A stretch of 64,000 bases of DNA from Schizochytrium sp. CCTCC M209059 (taxonomy: Eukaryota > Sar > Bigyra > Thraustochytrida > Thraustochytriidae). Under the pieces are notes generated by a model that searched no databases, was not told the DNA's origin, and saw only the letters and a program-made list of their open reading frames with translations. Below, one piece after another: positions 9,492 through 19,687 of this stretch; the stretch's first letter is position 1; each line of letters begins with the position of its first letter. Made by a program: the position numbers and the translations under genes. Location of the stretch: positions 560,921 to 624,920 of the forward strand of contig KN805374.1 of assembly GCA_000818945.1 (NCBI GenBank). Direction: 5' to 3'.

Positions 9492-12026
9492 ATGGCGGAA
9501 GCTGCCGACGAGGTGAGCAGCCGACTCTCGCTGGTGCTGCTCAAGGAGGTCGCGGTAGCCAAGAAGACCAAGGAGGCCAAGGCCAAGATGGCAGCAGCCA
9601 AAGAGGGCGGAGCTGCTGCCAAGAGCAGCAAAAAGCTCAAGGGCAACAACAAGGAAAAGGCGAACAACAATGCCAAGCTCGACCGCCCCCTGGTCGCGCC
9701 CGCGTGCCCCGCACAGGCGGACGAGGCCGTACGAAACGAAAAGTTCTACCTCACAACCGCCATCAATTACACGAACGGCGACCCGCACATGGGCCACGCC
9801 TACGAGGCCGCCACCTGCGACGTGATCGCGCGCTACCACCGCACTTATGGACGCGACGTCTTTTTCCTTACAGGCTCCGACGAGCATGGCCAAAAGGTCG
9901 AGCAGAGCGCCATCAAGAACAACGTCACGCCGCAGGCCATCGCAGACAAATACTCTGCGCAGTTCCAGGCGCTCAATGCCAAGCTTAACGTGAGCAACGA
10001 CTTTTATGTGCGAACGACCATGCCCCATCATGGCGACTTTTGCCGCACCCTGTGGACGCGCGTTCGTGAAAAGGGCGACGTCTACCTCAAGGATTACGTC
10101 GGATGGTACAATGTCCACGAGGAAAAGTACGTCACCGACAAGGAGGCCGAGGAGGCAGACTACAAGGATGAGCACGGGCGCCCGTTTGAGAAAAAGTCTG
10201 AAGAGTCGTACTTCTTCCGTATGTCCAAGTACCAGGACGCCCTCATCAAGATGATCAAGGAGGATAACCCCCTCTTTGTGCAGCCAGAGTCCCGCCGCCG
10301 CGAGGTGCTCTCTTTCCTTGAGTCCCAGGAATTGCAGGACCTCTGCATCTCTCGCACCGTTTGTCAGTGGGGCGTCAAGTGCCCGGAGGACCCCGAGTAC
10401 AAGGGTGACAAGAGTCATGTCATGTACGTTTGGTTCGACGCGCTTTCCAACTACATGTCCGGTATCAATTGTCTTGGCTCTACCGATGACCCGAACAACC
10501 TCGCACGATTCTGGCCTGCCAACGTCCACGTTATTGGCAAGGACATTACCCGTTTCCACTGCGTCATTTGGCCTGCGATGCTCATGTCCGCCGAGATCCC
10601 GCTTCCCGTGACCGTCTTTGGCCATGGCTTTGTGCAGGCAGAGGGTGGCGTCAAGATGGGCAAGTCGCTCGGAAACGCCGTTGATCCCATTGAGCTTCTC
10701 AAACTCTACCCTGCCGACGCGCTGCGCTTCTACATGGCGCGCGCCACGCCGTACGGCGAGGACCTTTCTTTTTCAGAAAAGACTCTTTGCCTCGAGCACA
10801 ATGCCGCGCTCAAGGACGGTCTTGGCAACCTCGTGCACCGCGCCACCTCGCTGTGCAAGTCATACTGCGACGCCAAGATTCCCAGTGAGGCCCCGGCGCA
10901 AATGGATGGCACGCTTCCCTTTGACGTGGCCGAGCTCCGCGACATCTTTGAGATTGCCTTCTCGCTCCGTCCTGCCGAGGCTGCCCCCGGCGCCGAGGAG
11001 CGCCATCCGGCCTCGGCCGAGATGATCCAGAACCTCCGCGGCGGCGCGGGCCTGCAGCTGCGCGCGGCGGGCGAGGCCGTTCTCGCGGCCATCTCCTCGC
11101 TCAACAACTACCTTCAGCGCCTGGAGCCCTGGAAGATCAAGGGCAAGGATGAAGAGGCCATGAAGACCAAGCGCAGTATTGTGCGCGGCGCCCTCGAGGG
11201 CATTTACGCCGTGGCGCACTTTCTCGCGCCCTTTTGCCCGATGGCCACCCAGGAAGTCTTTCACAAACTTGGCGTGCAGCCCACCGCGTTGCCCTGCCTT
11301 AGCACCTCGTTCGACAACCTTCCGCCTGGAACGCTCACATACGTGGGCCCCATTCTCTTTGACGAACTGGCCCTGGGCGTCGGCGTCGTGCAGCCGGGTG
11401 GAGACAAGAAGAAGTCTTCTGATGCCCAGGCCGAGATGAAGGCTAACAAGGCCAAGAAGGCTGCCGGCAAGGCCGCGGCGCAGGCGAAGGCGAAGAAGGA
11501 GGCGCAGCAGGTAGTCAATGACGGACCCGAGGTCACCAAGATTGAGTTTCGCGTTGGAAAGATTGTCAAGGTCTGGGAACACGAGGACTCGGACAAGATC
11601 TTTTGTGAGGAAATCGACGTCGGCGAGGACGCGCCGCGCCAGATTGGCTCCGGCTTGCGCAAGTACTACCAGCTGTCTGACTTGCAAGACCGCATGGTGG
11701 TTGTCTGCTGCAACCTCAAGCCGCGTCCTCTTGCGGGCTTCATGTCGCACGGCATGGTAATTTGCGCTACGGGGGCTGACAAGGTAGAGATTCTCGATCC
11801 TCCTGCGGGCTCGAAGATTGGTGAGCGCGTTGGCCTCAAGGGCATGGATCCGAACGAGCACGCCCCAGAGACGGCCAACAAGGTTGCGCGCAAGAAGATT
11901 TTCGAAGCTGTCGCCAAGAAGCTCAAGACCAACGATGCCTGTGTCGCCTCATGGGATGGCATTGAGCTTGCGACTTCTGCGGGCCCCTGCACTGTGCCTT
12001 CGCTCGCGAACGCTCAGCTTTCCTAA
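9492..12026 (+). CDS. Methionyl-tRNA synthetase with C-terminal EMAP-II/Arc1p-type tRNA-binding domain
   Basis: 844 residues from ATG in AAGATGGCG context. A Lys/Ala-rich N-terminal extension (about 20-65) precedes the class I catalytic core. HMGH (99-102) is the HIGH motif, and GGVKMGKS has KMGKS (388-392) in place of KMSKS. GSDEHGQK, VWFDALSNY and VIGKDITRFH are diagnostic of MetRS. The connective peptide (GWYNVHEEKYVTDKEAEEADY, about 204-224) has no CxxC zinc knuckle, so the core resembles bacterial/organellar zinc-less MetRS rather than the usual zinc-containing cytosolic form. A Lys/Ala linker (about 640-675) leads to an EMAP-II-like OB domain (about 677-790) with RVGKIVKVWEHEDSDKI and RQIGSGLRKYY, which binds tRNA nonspecifically. 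The enzyme charges tRNA-Met. No convincing targeting peptide is seen, so a cytosolic role is likely, though dual use is possible. Confidence 0.96.
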   Translation: MAEAADEVSSRLSLVLLKEVAVAKKTKEAKAKMAAAKEGGAAAKSSKKLKGNNKEKANNNAKLDRPLVAPACPAQADEAVRNEKFYLTTAINYTNGDPHMGHAYEAATCDVIARYHRTYGRDVFFLTGSDEHGQKVEQSAIKNNVTPQAIADKYSAQFQALNAKLNVSNDFYVRTTMPHHGDFCRTLWTRVREKGDVYLKDYVGWYNVHEEKYVTDKEAEEADYKDEHGRPFEKKSEESYFFRMSKYQDALIKMIKEDNPLFVQPESRRREVLSFLESQELQDLCISRTVCQWGVKCPEDPEYKGDKSHVMYVWFDALSNYMSGINCLGSTDDPNNLARFWPANVHVIGKDITRFHCVIWPAMLMSAEIPLPVTVFGHGFVQAEGGVKMGKSLGNAVDPIELLKLYPADALRFYMARATPYGEDLSFSEKTLCLEHNAALKDGLGNLVHRATSLCKSYCDAKIPSEAPAQMDGTLPFDVAELRDIFEIAFSLRPAEAAPGAEERHPASAEMIQNLRGGAGLQLRAAGEAVLAAISSLNNYLQRLEPWKIKGKDEEAMKTKRSIVRGALEGIYAVAHFLAPFCPMATQEVFHKLGVQPTALPCLSTSFDNLPPGTLTYVGPILFDELALGVGVVQPGGDKKKSSDAQAEMKANKAKKAAGKAAAQAKAKKEAQQVVNDGPEVTKIEFRVGKIVKVWEHEDSDKIFCEEIDVGEDAPRQIGSGLRKYYQLSDLQDRMVVVCCNLKPRPLAGFMSHGMVICATGADKVEILDPPAGSKIGERVGLKGMDPNEHAPETANKVARKKIFEAVAKKLKTNDACVASWDGIELATSAGPCTVPSLANAQLS

Positions 12027-12273
12027 TTCGAAATTTATGAACCAACGATTGCCTGTCTTTTCTTTTCTACTTTATCTTTCCTTTGTTCTTGGCCAAAACG
12101 TCAGCGTGCACTTATTCTTGTTGTTGTTGTAGAAATTTATTCTTGTGATTTTTCCTCTCTTCCTCACAAAAAATTGTTGATTGCGTCAAATGTTGCCTCT
12201 CTCCGGCCAATACTTTTTCGAAAAAATCTTCTTATCGATTTTTTTTTAATGTACAAAGTAGAGCTCACTTTCT

Positions 12274-13212
12274 TCACAAGCCGCCGAAAATGTCGTCAAT
12301 GTCGTCTGCCTTTTTCTTCTTCTTCGTTTTCGTTTTCGTTTTTGTCGTCGTCGTCGTCGTCTTCTTCTTCTTCTTGAGTGTCTTTACATTGTCCGTCTTC
12401 TTCGTCTTTTCCAAGTTATCCTTTGCTGGTGCCGAATTGATATGCCCGGTCTCCTCACCGTCGCCTCGTTGGTTCTCCTCTTGCAGCGCGGCAACTTTAG
12501 CGTCTGACTTTTGGGGTTTACTTATGGCCGGCGTTGATGTGGATTGCATGTCTTCTTCTGGCAGCTCTGGCGGCACGTTTGCTGCAGCCTTCATCTCTTT
12601 AGCTGATTTTCGTTTTTTGATTGCAACCGGTGAGGCTGATTGTTCGAGCGGCTTTTTGGCGTCTCCGCGTGAGATGATCATGCCAAAATCGTCGTCTTCA
12701 TGCATGTCGTCGAGAGCATTGGAATGCTTCGAGCTCGACTTTTGCGTTTGCTGACCCTCTTTGTAGCGACGGGCAAAATCCTCTTCGCGCTTTTTGCGCG
12801 CTTCGGCCTTGGCCAAGGCCTTCACGATGGCCTCATACGCGGGTCTGGCCTCGTCCACGAATTGAACAAGTTGCGCACAATTAGCGAGGAGCACCGTGCC
12901 AATCGGGATGAAGCGACCTCGCGAGAGCATCCACGAGAGTTCCGCTGCGGCGTCAAAGAGCAGTCTCTGGATAACATCAAGCTCCTGCAGCGCAGCGCTT
13001 GCCGACCCATCGCCGCGGTATTTCGCGGCGTCCTTCCCCTTAACGTTCTTGATGTTATTGTTGGTGGTGGTGCTGGTGCTGGACGGCGGTGGCGGCGGCA
13101 GCGCCCGAAGTCTACGCTCGGCGCCGCGCAGACGCTGATAGTACCCGGTACAGCCGTGCTGCGAGCGGGTCGAGAACAGCACGCGCCGCAAGACCTTGAG
13201 CTCGTCCTCCAT
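12274..13212 (-). CDS. NEPRO/RMP1-like nucleolar protein
   Basis: 312 residues from the ATG whose complement is at 13210-13212. The frame is open upstream but low-complexity there. The N-terminal half (MEDELKVLRRVLFS... YYQRLRGAERRLRAL, then LLFDAAAELSWMLSRGRFIPIGTVLLANCAQL) follows the helical pattern of NEPRO-domain proteins. In these an L-x-R-x-x-Y-R/Q... repeat and a 'LLS.G.F.P...V.LA..A.I' segment recur. The family is related to yeast Rmp1 of RNase MRP and acts in pre-rRNA processing. The C-terminal half is Lys-rich and disordered, with a poly-Lys/Thr tract from GTC/TTC repeats, and ends DDIDDIFGGL, an ending seen in several nucleolar proteins. The nucleolar basic tail supports the call, but homology is judged by eye. 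It is divergent from the glycosyltransferase-like gene, 184 bp away. Confidence 0.62.
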   Translation of the reverse strand: MEDELKVLRRVLFSTRSQHGCTGYYQRLRGAERRLRALPPPPPSSTSTTTNNNIKNVKGKDAAKYRGDGSASAALQELDVIQRLLFDAAAELSWMLSRGRFIPIGTVLLANCAQLVQFVDEARPAYEAIVKALAKAEARKKREEDFARRYKEGQQTQKSSSKHSNALDDMHEDDDFGMIISRGDAKKPLEQSASPVAIKKRKSAKEMKAAANVPPELPEEDMQSTSTPAISKPQKSDAKVAALQEENQRGDGEETGHINSAPAKDNLEKTKKTDNVKTLKKKKKTTTTTTKTKTKTKKKKKADDIDDIFGGL

Positions 13213-13396
13213 CGCGCCTGCGAGCAAAGCCGAGGTCACGCCTCGCGTCGCAGAAATCAGACCTCCAAGGTTTGAGGTTTTGCGAGCGAGAGCAAGCAAG
13301 CAAGTTCTGGCGAGGCAAGGCCGGGCTGGGCAGGGCAGGGCTTCCACTGCAGAGAAGAGGGGAGAGCTTGCGGGCCGCGTGCATGCGGCGACGGTA
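13213..13396. promoter_or_regulatory. Short bidirectional promoter region, NEPRO-like / glycosyltransferase-like genes
   Basis: Only 184 bp separate the two divergent ATGs (13212 on - and 13397 on +). It includes a GCAA run near 13291-13304 and repeated GGCAGGG motifs. The promoter role is inferred from orientation and spacing. Confidence 0.45.
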
Positions 13397-14753
13397 ATGC
13401 GCAGGGCACGCTTGGGCGCCGTCCTGTGGCCATGTATAGGCCTCGTATTTCTACTGGTTCTGGCACGGGTCGTCGTCGTCGTTGTCTGTACGAAGGCGAT
13501 CTCGTTGCCGGAGAGCTCGACCTGCAGTGCGGGAACCACAGAGCTGCAAGGGTCGCGTCAAGGTTGCGCGAAAGGAGATGAAGAGCTCTGTCACGGCATT
13601 TCGCGTGTCTGCGGTGTAGTTGCGTTGTTTAATCCAGCTGGCTACGCTTCTCGAATGGAAAACTATCGCAAGTTCCGCGCAAGATCAAAAGCCCAAGGTC
13701 TCTGGCTCTTGGTCGTGCACGTGGACATGAATAAAGCCGAGACGCTGGTTGAGATTGATGCAGATGCTGTCATCCATCTCGTGGCGGACGGCCGCCACGT
13801 CATGTGGCAAAAGGAACGTCTTTTAAATATTGGTCTGGCGCACTTGCCCATAGGAGAGTGCTCGACCGTCGTGTGGCCTGACGCAGACATGCTTTTTGTG
13901 AATGAGAATTGGGTGCAAGAAACGCACGATATGATTCAGAGTGGCGCTCAGGTCGTGCAACCTTTTCAGTACGCGCTCCGCCTTTCACGTGGCGTGGACT
14001 GGTTAGACCCTTTCTCGAAGCGCGTGTCACTGTCCAAGGACGAGGGCGTACGGACCCCGGGCTTTGCCTTTTCGGTCCAGCGTGGAGCGGAGCAAAATGA
14101 AGAGGCCCGAAAAGCTGTGCTTGACTCGCAGCAAAGACATGGCTACACAGGTTTCGCTTGGGCAGCCTCACGCGCAGCACTCGAGGACATGGGTGGTCTC
14201 TTTGACGTGGCCATTGTAGGCGGCGGTGTACGTTTAATTTTGTTCTATTGAGACTTGAAAGGATTGAAGCGACCAGATTAACTGACGTGAAACTGCACAT
14301 GATGTATGCCATTTGATGGGAGTGCAGGACGCTCTTATGGCGCATGCTTTTGCCAATCATGTGGCCAGCGAAGGTGGGGAGCCATACTATTATGCGCGAC
14401 GTCTTTCAGATAGATGGTCGCCGCTCGCCAACAAGTTTCATGATTGGGCCGAGCGCGCAGCATATACGACGCAGGGCAAGCTAGGATGGGTTTCCGGGAC
14501 CGCCTTGCACCTGTGGCACGGGTCAAAAGAGGGTCGGCAATATGGGTCGCGATTCGATATTTTGCACAAGGGGACAACGAGCTTTGATCCTGATGTGCAT
14601 CTCGAACGCAGCGAGTGCGCTGTTGTAAAAAGCACTGTGGAAGTCATTCCGGAAAAGTGTTTTCTCTGGCAATGGCGCGATGGCAATTCAGACGCCGCAC
14701 GTATGCGTCGCGACGTACGTCGCATGTTTCAGCTGCGTGAGGAGGATGGCTAG
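13397..14753 (+). CDS. Type II membrane glycosyltransferase-like protein (two exons)
   Basis: Joined exons 13397-14227 and 14328-14753 give 418 residues. The first frame ends abruptly after AIVGGG at a GTACGT donor. The second frame resumes in phase after a TGCAG acceptor with DALMAHAF, giving a continuous GGGDALMAHAF motif. The N-terminus has a signal anchor (GAVLWPCIGLVFLLVLARVVVVVV, roughly 6-29), so the rest should be in the Golgi/ER lumen. The body has a GT-A-like DxD in VVWPDADMLFVNENW, preceded by a Rossmann-like stretch (LWLLVVHVDM...). A cysteine-containing TPGFAFSVQRG segment and a C-terminal LHLWHG motif follow; an H in such a motif is a metal ligand in several GT-A enzymes. I infer a nucleotide-sugar glycosyltransferase of unassigned family; donor and acceptor are unknown. 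Confidence 0.72.
14228..14327 (+). other. Spliceosomal intron, 100 bp, phase 0
   Basis: Starts GTACGT directly after a complete Gly codon and ends TGCAG before GAC. It contains in-frame stops, and removing it restores one open frame across a conserved-looking GGGDALMAHA motif. It is the only intron I can place with confidence in a full-length gene in this window. Confidence 0.85.
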
Positions 14754-15330
14754 CTTGAATCGAGCTCTTTGTCTTCTTTGTTTAGCGTCAGCTGAATATG
14801 TATCTTTCCTTTTGACGATTCCAACATGTCGCCTGATTCTTTCATTCCAAGATGGGATGCCTGTCCGTGTGCCCTTGTCCCATCCGCAGGGGTCACTTGT
14901 AGGTGTGGGGTGAAAGAAAAGAAAGTAAAAGGGAAAGACAGCCTGAGAAGAGACAGGAAGTGACAGCCACCCCACTGCACTGCACATGGCCGACCCAGCG
15001 GTGGCAGGCGGAAAATGTTGAAAAGGATAACAAACGAATATTGGATATGTGTGTGTTGTGTATATCAGGTGCAGGGGCCCCCAGCAAGAGGGGTTCAGGG
15101 TTGCGGCGAAGGCTCGCATGATGACGATGAAGAAGAAGAAGACGACATAAAAAGAAAAAAAGAAAGGAAGGAAAAGGATCAGGAGACGAGTCTCGCTCGC
15201 CCCCACTCGCGCCCAGCGAGGAAGGTCGATAGGTTGCGACACTACTGCTTCAGGTGTTTGTTCCTTTCTTTTTTCTTGTTTATCTCTCCCTCAATCTGGC
15301 CATCGTCCAGGGACAGTCGCGGGTGCGCTG
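14754..15330. other. Convergent intergenic spacer (glycosyltransferase-like / MYB)
   Basis: 577 bp between converging 3' ends, with GAA/GAC-rich and A-rich low-complexity parts near 15125-15180. The open frames here are short and unconvincing. Confidence 0.55.
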
Positions 15331-17118
15331 CTAATGCAGAAAGGGGTCATGCGCTGGCACGTGCGGCGGTGGTTGGACGTGAGCGAGGTCATGCGCGGGC
15401 TGAGGGGGCGCGCCGGCAGAGGGGGCTACGGAGTGACGGGTGGCGGACACGGGGTCGGATTCGAGGCCCAAGAGACCAAAGAGGTTCGCAGAGTCGTCTT
15501 CGAGACTCGTCCGCGGGCGCTTCTGTGAGGCAAGCATCTGCAAGGCGTAGTTCTCGACCTCTTGCATAGAGTCGAAGGTACGCAAGCGCGAGGTGCGCTG
15601 TACTGTGGGTGGCGGGACCGCCATTTGCTGCTGCTCTGGCACGGAGAGATGGAGAGGCTCGTCATGTGGGAGGGGGGCCTGAACATCTTGCGCGGGGTCA
15701 AGCTGGGCATGGAGATGCATGTGAGGCTCGTGTTGGGGCTGCTGCGTTCGCAAGGGCTGGTTCGCGACAAAGTCGTCCTCCGGGGCTGATACGCCGGCGC
15801 TGTCGATAAGCTTGGTAATGGCATCTTGAATGCGCGGCTGCGTCCACGAGGCACGTCCGACTTGATTGTTGTTGTTAGCGCTGTTGGTGTCCATGAGTGG
15901 GCCCGGCTCGCTTGAGTCGAGAGCGTGGCGTGGCAGATTCGTAAGTTCGTTGAGATCGACAGCGGACGCATCGGAGAAGGGCGCGACGGTGGCAGCACTG
16001 TTGCTACGAGAGAGGGAGAAGATGCGGGCAAGGGAAGGAGGCGGAGGCGGAGCCGTGCTCGCGAGGCTTGAGTATGCTGGCGCCCCCGTATGAGGTGCGA
16101 TATCCGACGCCTCGAGGCCCGTTGAAGCAGAGAGGGGGGCATCCAGCTGGCTTGCATCCGCCGCAACGCGGGGCAAAGACATGTGCGGGGCGACTGTAAG
16201 AGAGCTGGGGTTGATGCTGAGAGGCTGGACTGTGGTCATGCGTGCACGAGGGACAACAGTTCTCGAGCGGCGGGAAGGCTGCACAAGACCGAGGCCCTGA
16301 AGCTGCTTGAAGCGTGTCATGACGGCGTTCTTTGTGCGAGAGCCTTGAAAGGGCTCGGCGACCAAAGCCCATTGACTCCCGTGCGTTTGGTACTGCTTGA
16401 TCAGGGTTGCGTCCTCCTCTTTGGACCACTCGCGACGACGCGCACGCTGAATACTGCGGAAGCGCGTCTTGACGGCGTGCTCGGTGCGACCGGGGAGCAG
16501 GCGAGCAATGTGGGCCCAGCAATTGCCCTGTGATGCTTGAGTGGAGAGAAGAATGGAGTCCTCTTGCGCGGTCCACGATCCCTTGTTGATGCTGGGGTCA
16601 AGGTTGGAGCACCAGCGCTCGCGGCACTGCTTGACGCTGCGCCCGGGGATGTTTTCGGCAATAAGAACCCAGTCGACGCGACGAGCGAGGCCGGAGAGGC
16701 CGTTCATGTCGCCACCGGAGCCGACAGAGTCTGTGTCCATGTCTGTGTGCATCGAGTCGCAGGAGTCCGACTGTGTAAGGCGGATACTGGCCAGGCTTTG
16801 CTCGACGAGTCGGCGAAGGAGATGGTCTTCCTCTGGGCTCCAGGGGCCCTTGAGAAGGCCGGGCTTGAGCACCTTATTCCATCGCTGAAGGCACTGCGTG
16901 TGGCTTCGCGAGGGAACGTAGGCTGCGATGGTTTTCCAGTGGCGGGCACCAAAGCGGCTGACGGCGGCGCGGAGAAGCTCGTCTTCGTCGGCGCTCCAGT
17001 GTCTGGGGCATGAGGGCTTGAACTTGCGCTGCACAAGCTCCTCCATCTTTGCGTTGTGGCCCATTTTTGTCTTAATATCCCGAGTTCTGGTTTTGGCGCT
17101 CGGTTTGCGCGGCGCCAT
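15331..17118 (-). CDS. Four-repeat (4R) MYB DNA-binding protein
   Basis: 595 residues. Four MYB/SANT repeats with regularly placed tryptophans occupy the N-terminal half: about 40-84 (HWSADEDELLRAAVSRFG... CLQRWNKVL), 91-173 (GPWSPEEDHLLRRLVEQ, interrupted, then VDWVLIAENIPGRSVKQCRERW), 179-223 (GSWTAQEDSILL... WAHIARLLPGRTEHAVKTRF) and 229-274 (EWSKEEDATLIKQYQTHGSQWALVAEPFQGSRTKNAVMTRF). Repeat 2 has a Ser/Asp/Met-rich insertion of about 40 residues between its first and second helices. Repeats 2 and 3 are closest to animal c-MYB/plant MYB3R and SNAPC4. The C-terminal half is Ser/Pro/Gln-rich and probably a regulatory or activation region. It could be a MYB3R-like cell-cycle regulator or a SNAP190-type snRNA promoter factor; the four repeats favour the latter, but this is inference. 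12 kb of spacer lies upstream. Confidence 0.9.
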   Translation of the reverse strand: MAPRKPSAKTRTRDIKTKMGHNAKMEELVQRKFKPSCPRHWSADEDELLRAAVSRFGARHWKTIAAYVPSRSHTQCLQRWNKVLKPGLLKGPWSPEEDHLLRRLVEQSLASIRLTQSDSCDSMHTDMDTDSVGSGGDMNGLSGLARRVDWVLIAENIPGRSVKQCRERWCSNLDPSINKGSWTAQEDSILLSTQASQGNCWAHIARLLPGRTEHAVKTRFRSIQRARRREWSKEEDATLIKQYQTHGSQWALVAEPFQGSRTKNAVMTRFKQLQGLGLVQPSRRSRTVVPRARMTTVQPLSINPSSLTVAPHMSLPRVAADASQLDAPLSASTGLEASDIAPHTGAPAYSSLASTAPPPPPSLARIFSLSRSNSAATVAPFSDASAVDLNELTNLPRHALDSSEPGPLMDTNSANNNNQVGRASWTQPRIQDAITKLIDSAGVSAPEDDFVANQPLRTQQPQHEPHMHLHAQLDPAQDVQAPLPHDEPLHLSVPEQQQMAVPPPTVQRTSRLRTFDSMQEVENYALQMLASQKRPRTSLEDDSANLFGLLGLESDPVSATRHSVAPSAGAPPQPAHDLAHVQPPPHVPAHDPFLH

Positions 17119-18132
17119 CTTTTTGTCCTTGGTTTTTGTTGGTTGTATGTATTGAAGCCTTAGGATTGGATGGCTTTTCTTGTGCTTGCTTGACCTACTT
17201 TTACTAGGTCTTGGGCCTGCCTGTTGGCCGTGGGTCGATATGATCCGCAGCGTCGGGGAGTGAACGGAAGATAGGATGGAACAGGGGGCCGGAAAAGCCG
17301 ATGTGTGCAGCAGAATGACTTGGCTTCAACTCACTCGGCTCGGCTTGCGACCGTCTGAGGGCACGTGCTTGCTTGTGACGAACGATGTACCCTGTGTTGG
17401 CAGGTGAAGCAACGAACGTACGAACGAACGGACGAACGTACAGGCTGCAAGGGTCTTTTGGGCTGAAGCGCAGTGTTAGCGGCGCTTGCCTAACCCGCGA
17501 GCGTGTTCTTGAGGCGTCCTGCCTGTTGCGTCGCACCTCTTTTCACGCACGATCCGCAATGTCTTGACCGTGGAGAGGCAACGTGCGGGCTCTATTTTTA
17601 AACAAAGGGGAAGGTGTTGTCGGCCAGGCCAAATTTCTAGTGCGGTCCGGAACCTCGTGAAATGGCTTGTTCTTCTTCTTCCTTTCGTCGCTTTCGATGC
17701 GCGCGATTGTCTCTCGGAATGCCGGGGCCGCGGGGAGTGTCTGGCTAGGACTTGAGGAATTGGCTGACTCTCGGTCTTGGGCTGCAGCAGCGTATCAAGC
17801 AATCGATTGACGATTCAACCAATTCTTGGCAGGGCAGAGCAAAGTAGAAGGAAGCTCGTTTGCTTGCTTTCTTGCTTGCTTGATCCGTTCTGTTCTGATT
17901 TGGTTTTTACTCTTGAGGTCTGTCGTTTGATTTCTATTCGAACTTTTTTCGCGCGTCGAGAGGGCCTCGCCGCGTCGTCGTCGTCGCTGGCCTTGGTGCT
18001 TTGTGCTTTGCTGAAAGTTCCTCCGACACTCGGCACGTGTCCGTGGAAGAGGACGCGCTCGTGTCTGTTGTAATACCTCTTTCCTTTTCGCGCTAGTCCA
18101 ACTGCTCCTGCTTCTCTCACTGCTCCCCACGA

Positions 18133-18152
18133 TGCTAGCTAGCTAGCTAGCT
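18133..18152. repeat. GCTA tetranucleotide run
   Basis: Five tandem GCTA/CTAG units are followed by a GTAT run. It is one of many tetranucleotide microsatellites in the gene-poor region. Confidence 0.85.
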
Positions 18153-19687
18153 AGGTATGTATGTATACCTTGCTAGGTATGGCGTGAGGGAAGAGCTTTT
18201 GCGCCGACCCTTTCGAAGGCAGGCGCGGACGGGTCTTGCTCTGTACCTTTGGCTATTGCTTGCTTGCTTTCTTTTCCACTTGCTCTTTTGCGACGAACTG
18301 GCCGACCCTTTCGTGCTTTCAGGCCGCGCGGGCGAGCTCGGACCTGAACTCGGAGGCCGGGGCGGGGGGTAAGTTTAGTTTTGCTCGAGGCCGGGCGGGA
18401 TCGCGCCAAGCGATCGATCTGTTGGAGGATCCGCGTGGAGGGTCGAGAAAGCCTCGCTCGCTCGCTCGCTCACTCACTCACTCACTCACCGGTCAGAACC
18501 TGCTTGCTTGCTTTCAAGTTGTTGCTTGCTTTGTTCTTTCTTTGGGCCCTCCCACCTTCCCTTTCTCTTGTTGACCTCCGTTCGCTTTGCGCAGCCGGGC
18601 ACGTGCACAATTTGCGAGCGCGGCTGGCTCGGCTCCTCGGCCTCCGTGGAATACCGGCCCGGCGCTCTCTCGGCTCTCTCTCGCCCGCGAGGAGCGGAGT
18701 GGACGGAGAGGAGAAGAAACGAATGAGCGAAGGGGTGGGAAAAAAAAGGACGAAGAAAGCAGCAGCAGCGGCGGTCAGGACCAAGCCAAGCCAAGCCAAG
18801 CCACCTGGGCGAGAGAGGCTCGACTCGCGCCTTCGTGCGTGGCGGCTTCCAGTCGTTTGGATTGCTCGTCTCGCGCGCGGGCGATCACTGGCTGGCCGCC
18901 ACCGCTTGCTCGACTCGACCCGACTTGACTCGGCGCGAAGGTTTGGCGCGAGCCGAGCCGAAATGAGCCGTTCAGGCCGGGTCAAGAGACCTAGCCTGGC
19001 AGTGGCGCAGAGCAGAAGCAGAAGCAGAAGCTAAAGCAGAGCAGACCCCTTCTCCTCCTCCTCGCAGGTGAAAGCGCTCTGCACCGCTGCGGCGCCGGGG
19101 AGCGACGCCCGGGGTGCGACGCCTCTCTCTCCCTGCTCTCGCCGCTTCCGCCGATCACCTCGCCTCGCGTCGGCCGGACGCGCGGGGTTGCCGGAATGGA
19201 TGCAGGAATGAACGCAGGAATGAACGATTGATCGCGAGAGCTCTTTCCTCTCTCTCTCGCGGTCGCGGCGCGAGCAATGTGGCGCCTCGACGCCGCGGCC
19301 GAAACAAACAAACAAACAAACAAACGCACGCACGCACGTGCGCACGGACGGGCGGCTCCGCGCGACGGTGAATCCCTCGCGCGTCCGTCCCGGAGGAGGA
19401 GCCGCGCGCGAGAAGCGAGCAAGCTCTTTCTCTGCGCTGCGCCGCGACGGCGCGTAACGGGGCCCGGGAGACAGACGGAGGCCGCAGCGCAGAGAGAGAG
19501 CTTGCTCTCGCTCGCTCTCTCGCTCGCTCGCTCGGGGCGCTGTCTCGCTCGTCGCTCCGCGGCGGCCTCGCGCTTTCCAAGTCTGCTCGGCGCCGCGCGC
19601 GGCTTGACGCGCGTATGAAGTAGTGAACGGAGGAATGGCTGGGTGGATGGATGGATGGTTTGTTGAATGCCGCTCGTTCAAATCGCG

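Noticed and set aside
8071..9516. Several 200-480-codon frames between ClpX and MetRS
   Set aside because: Arg/Ser/Ala-biased, overlapping on both strands, made of GATC, GCAA and CAG repeats; no family features.
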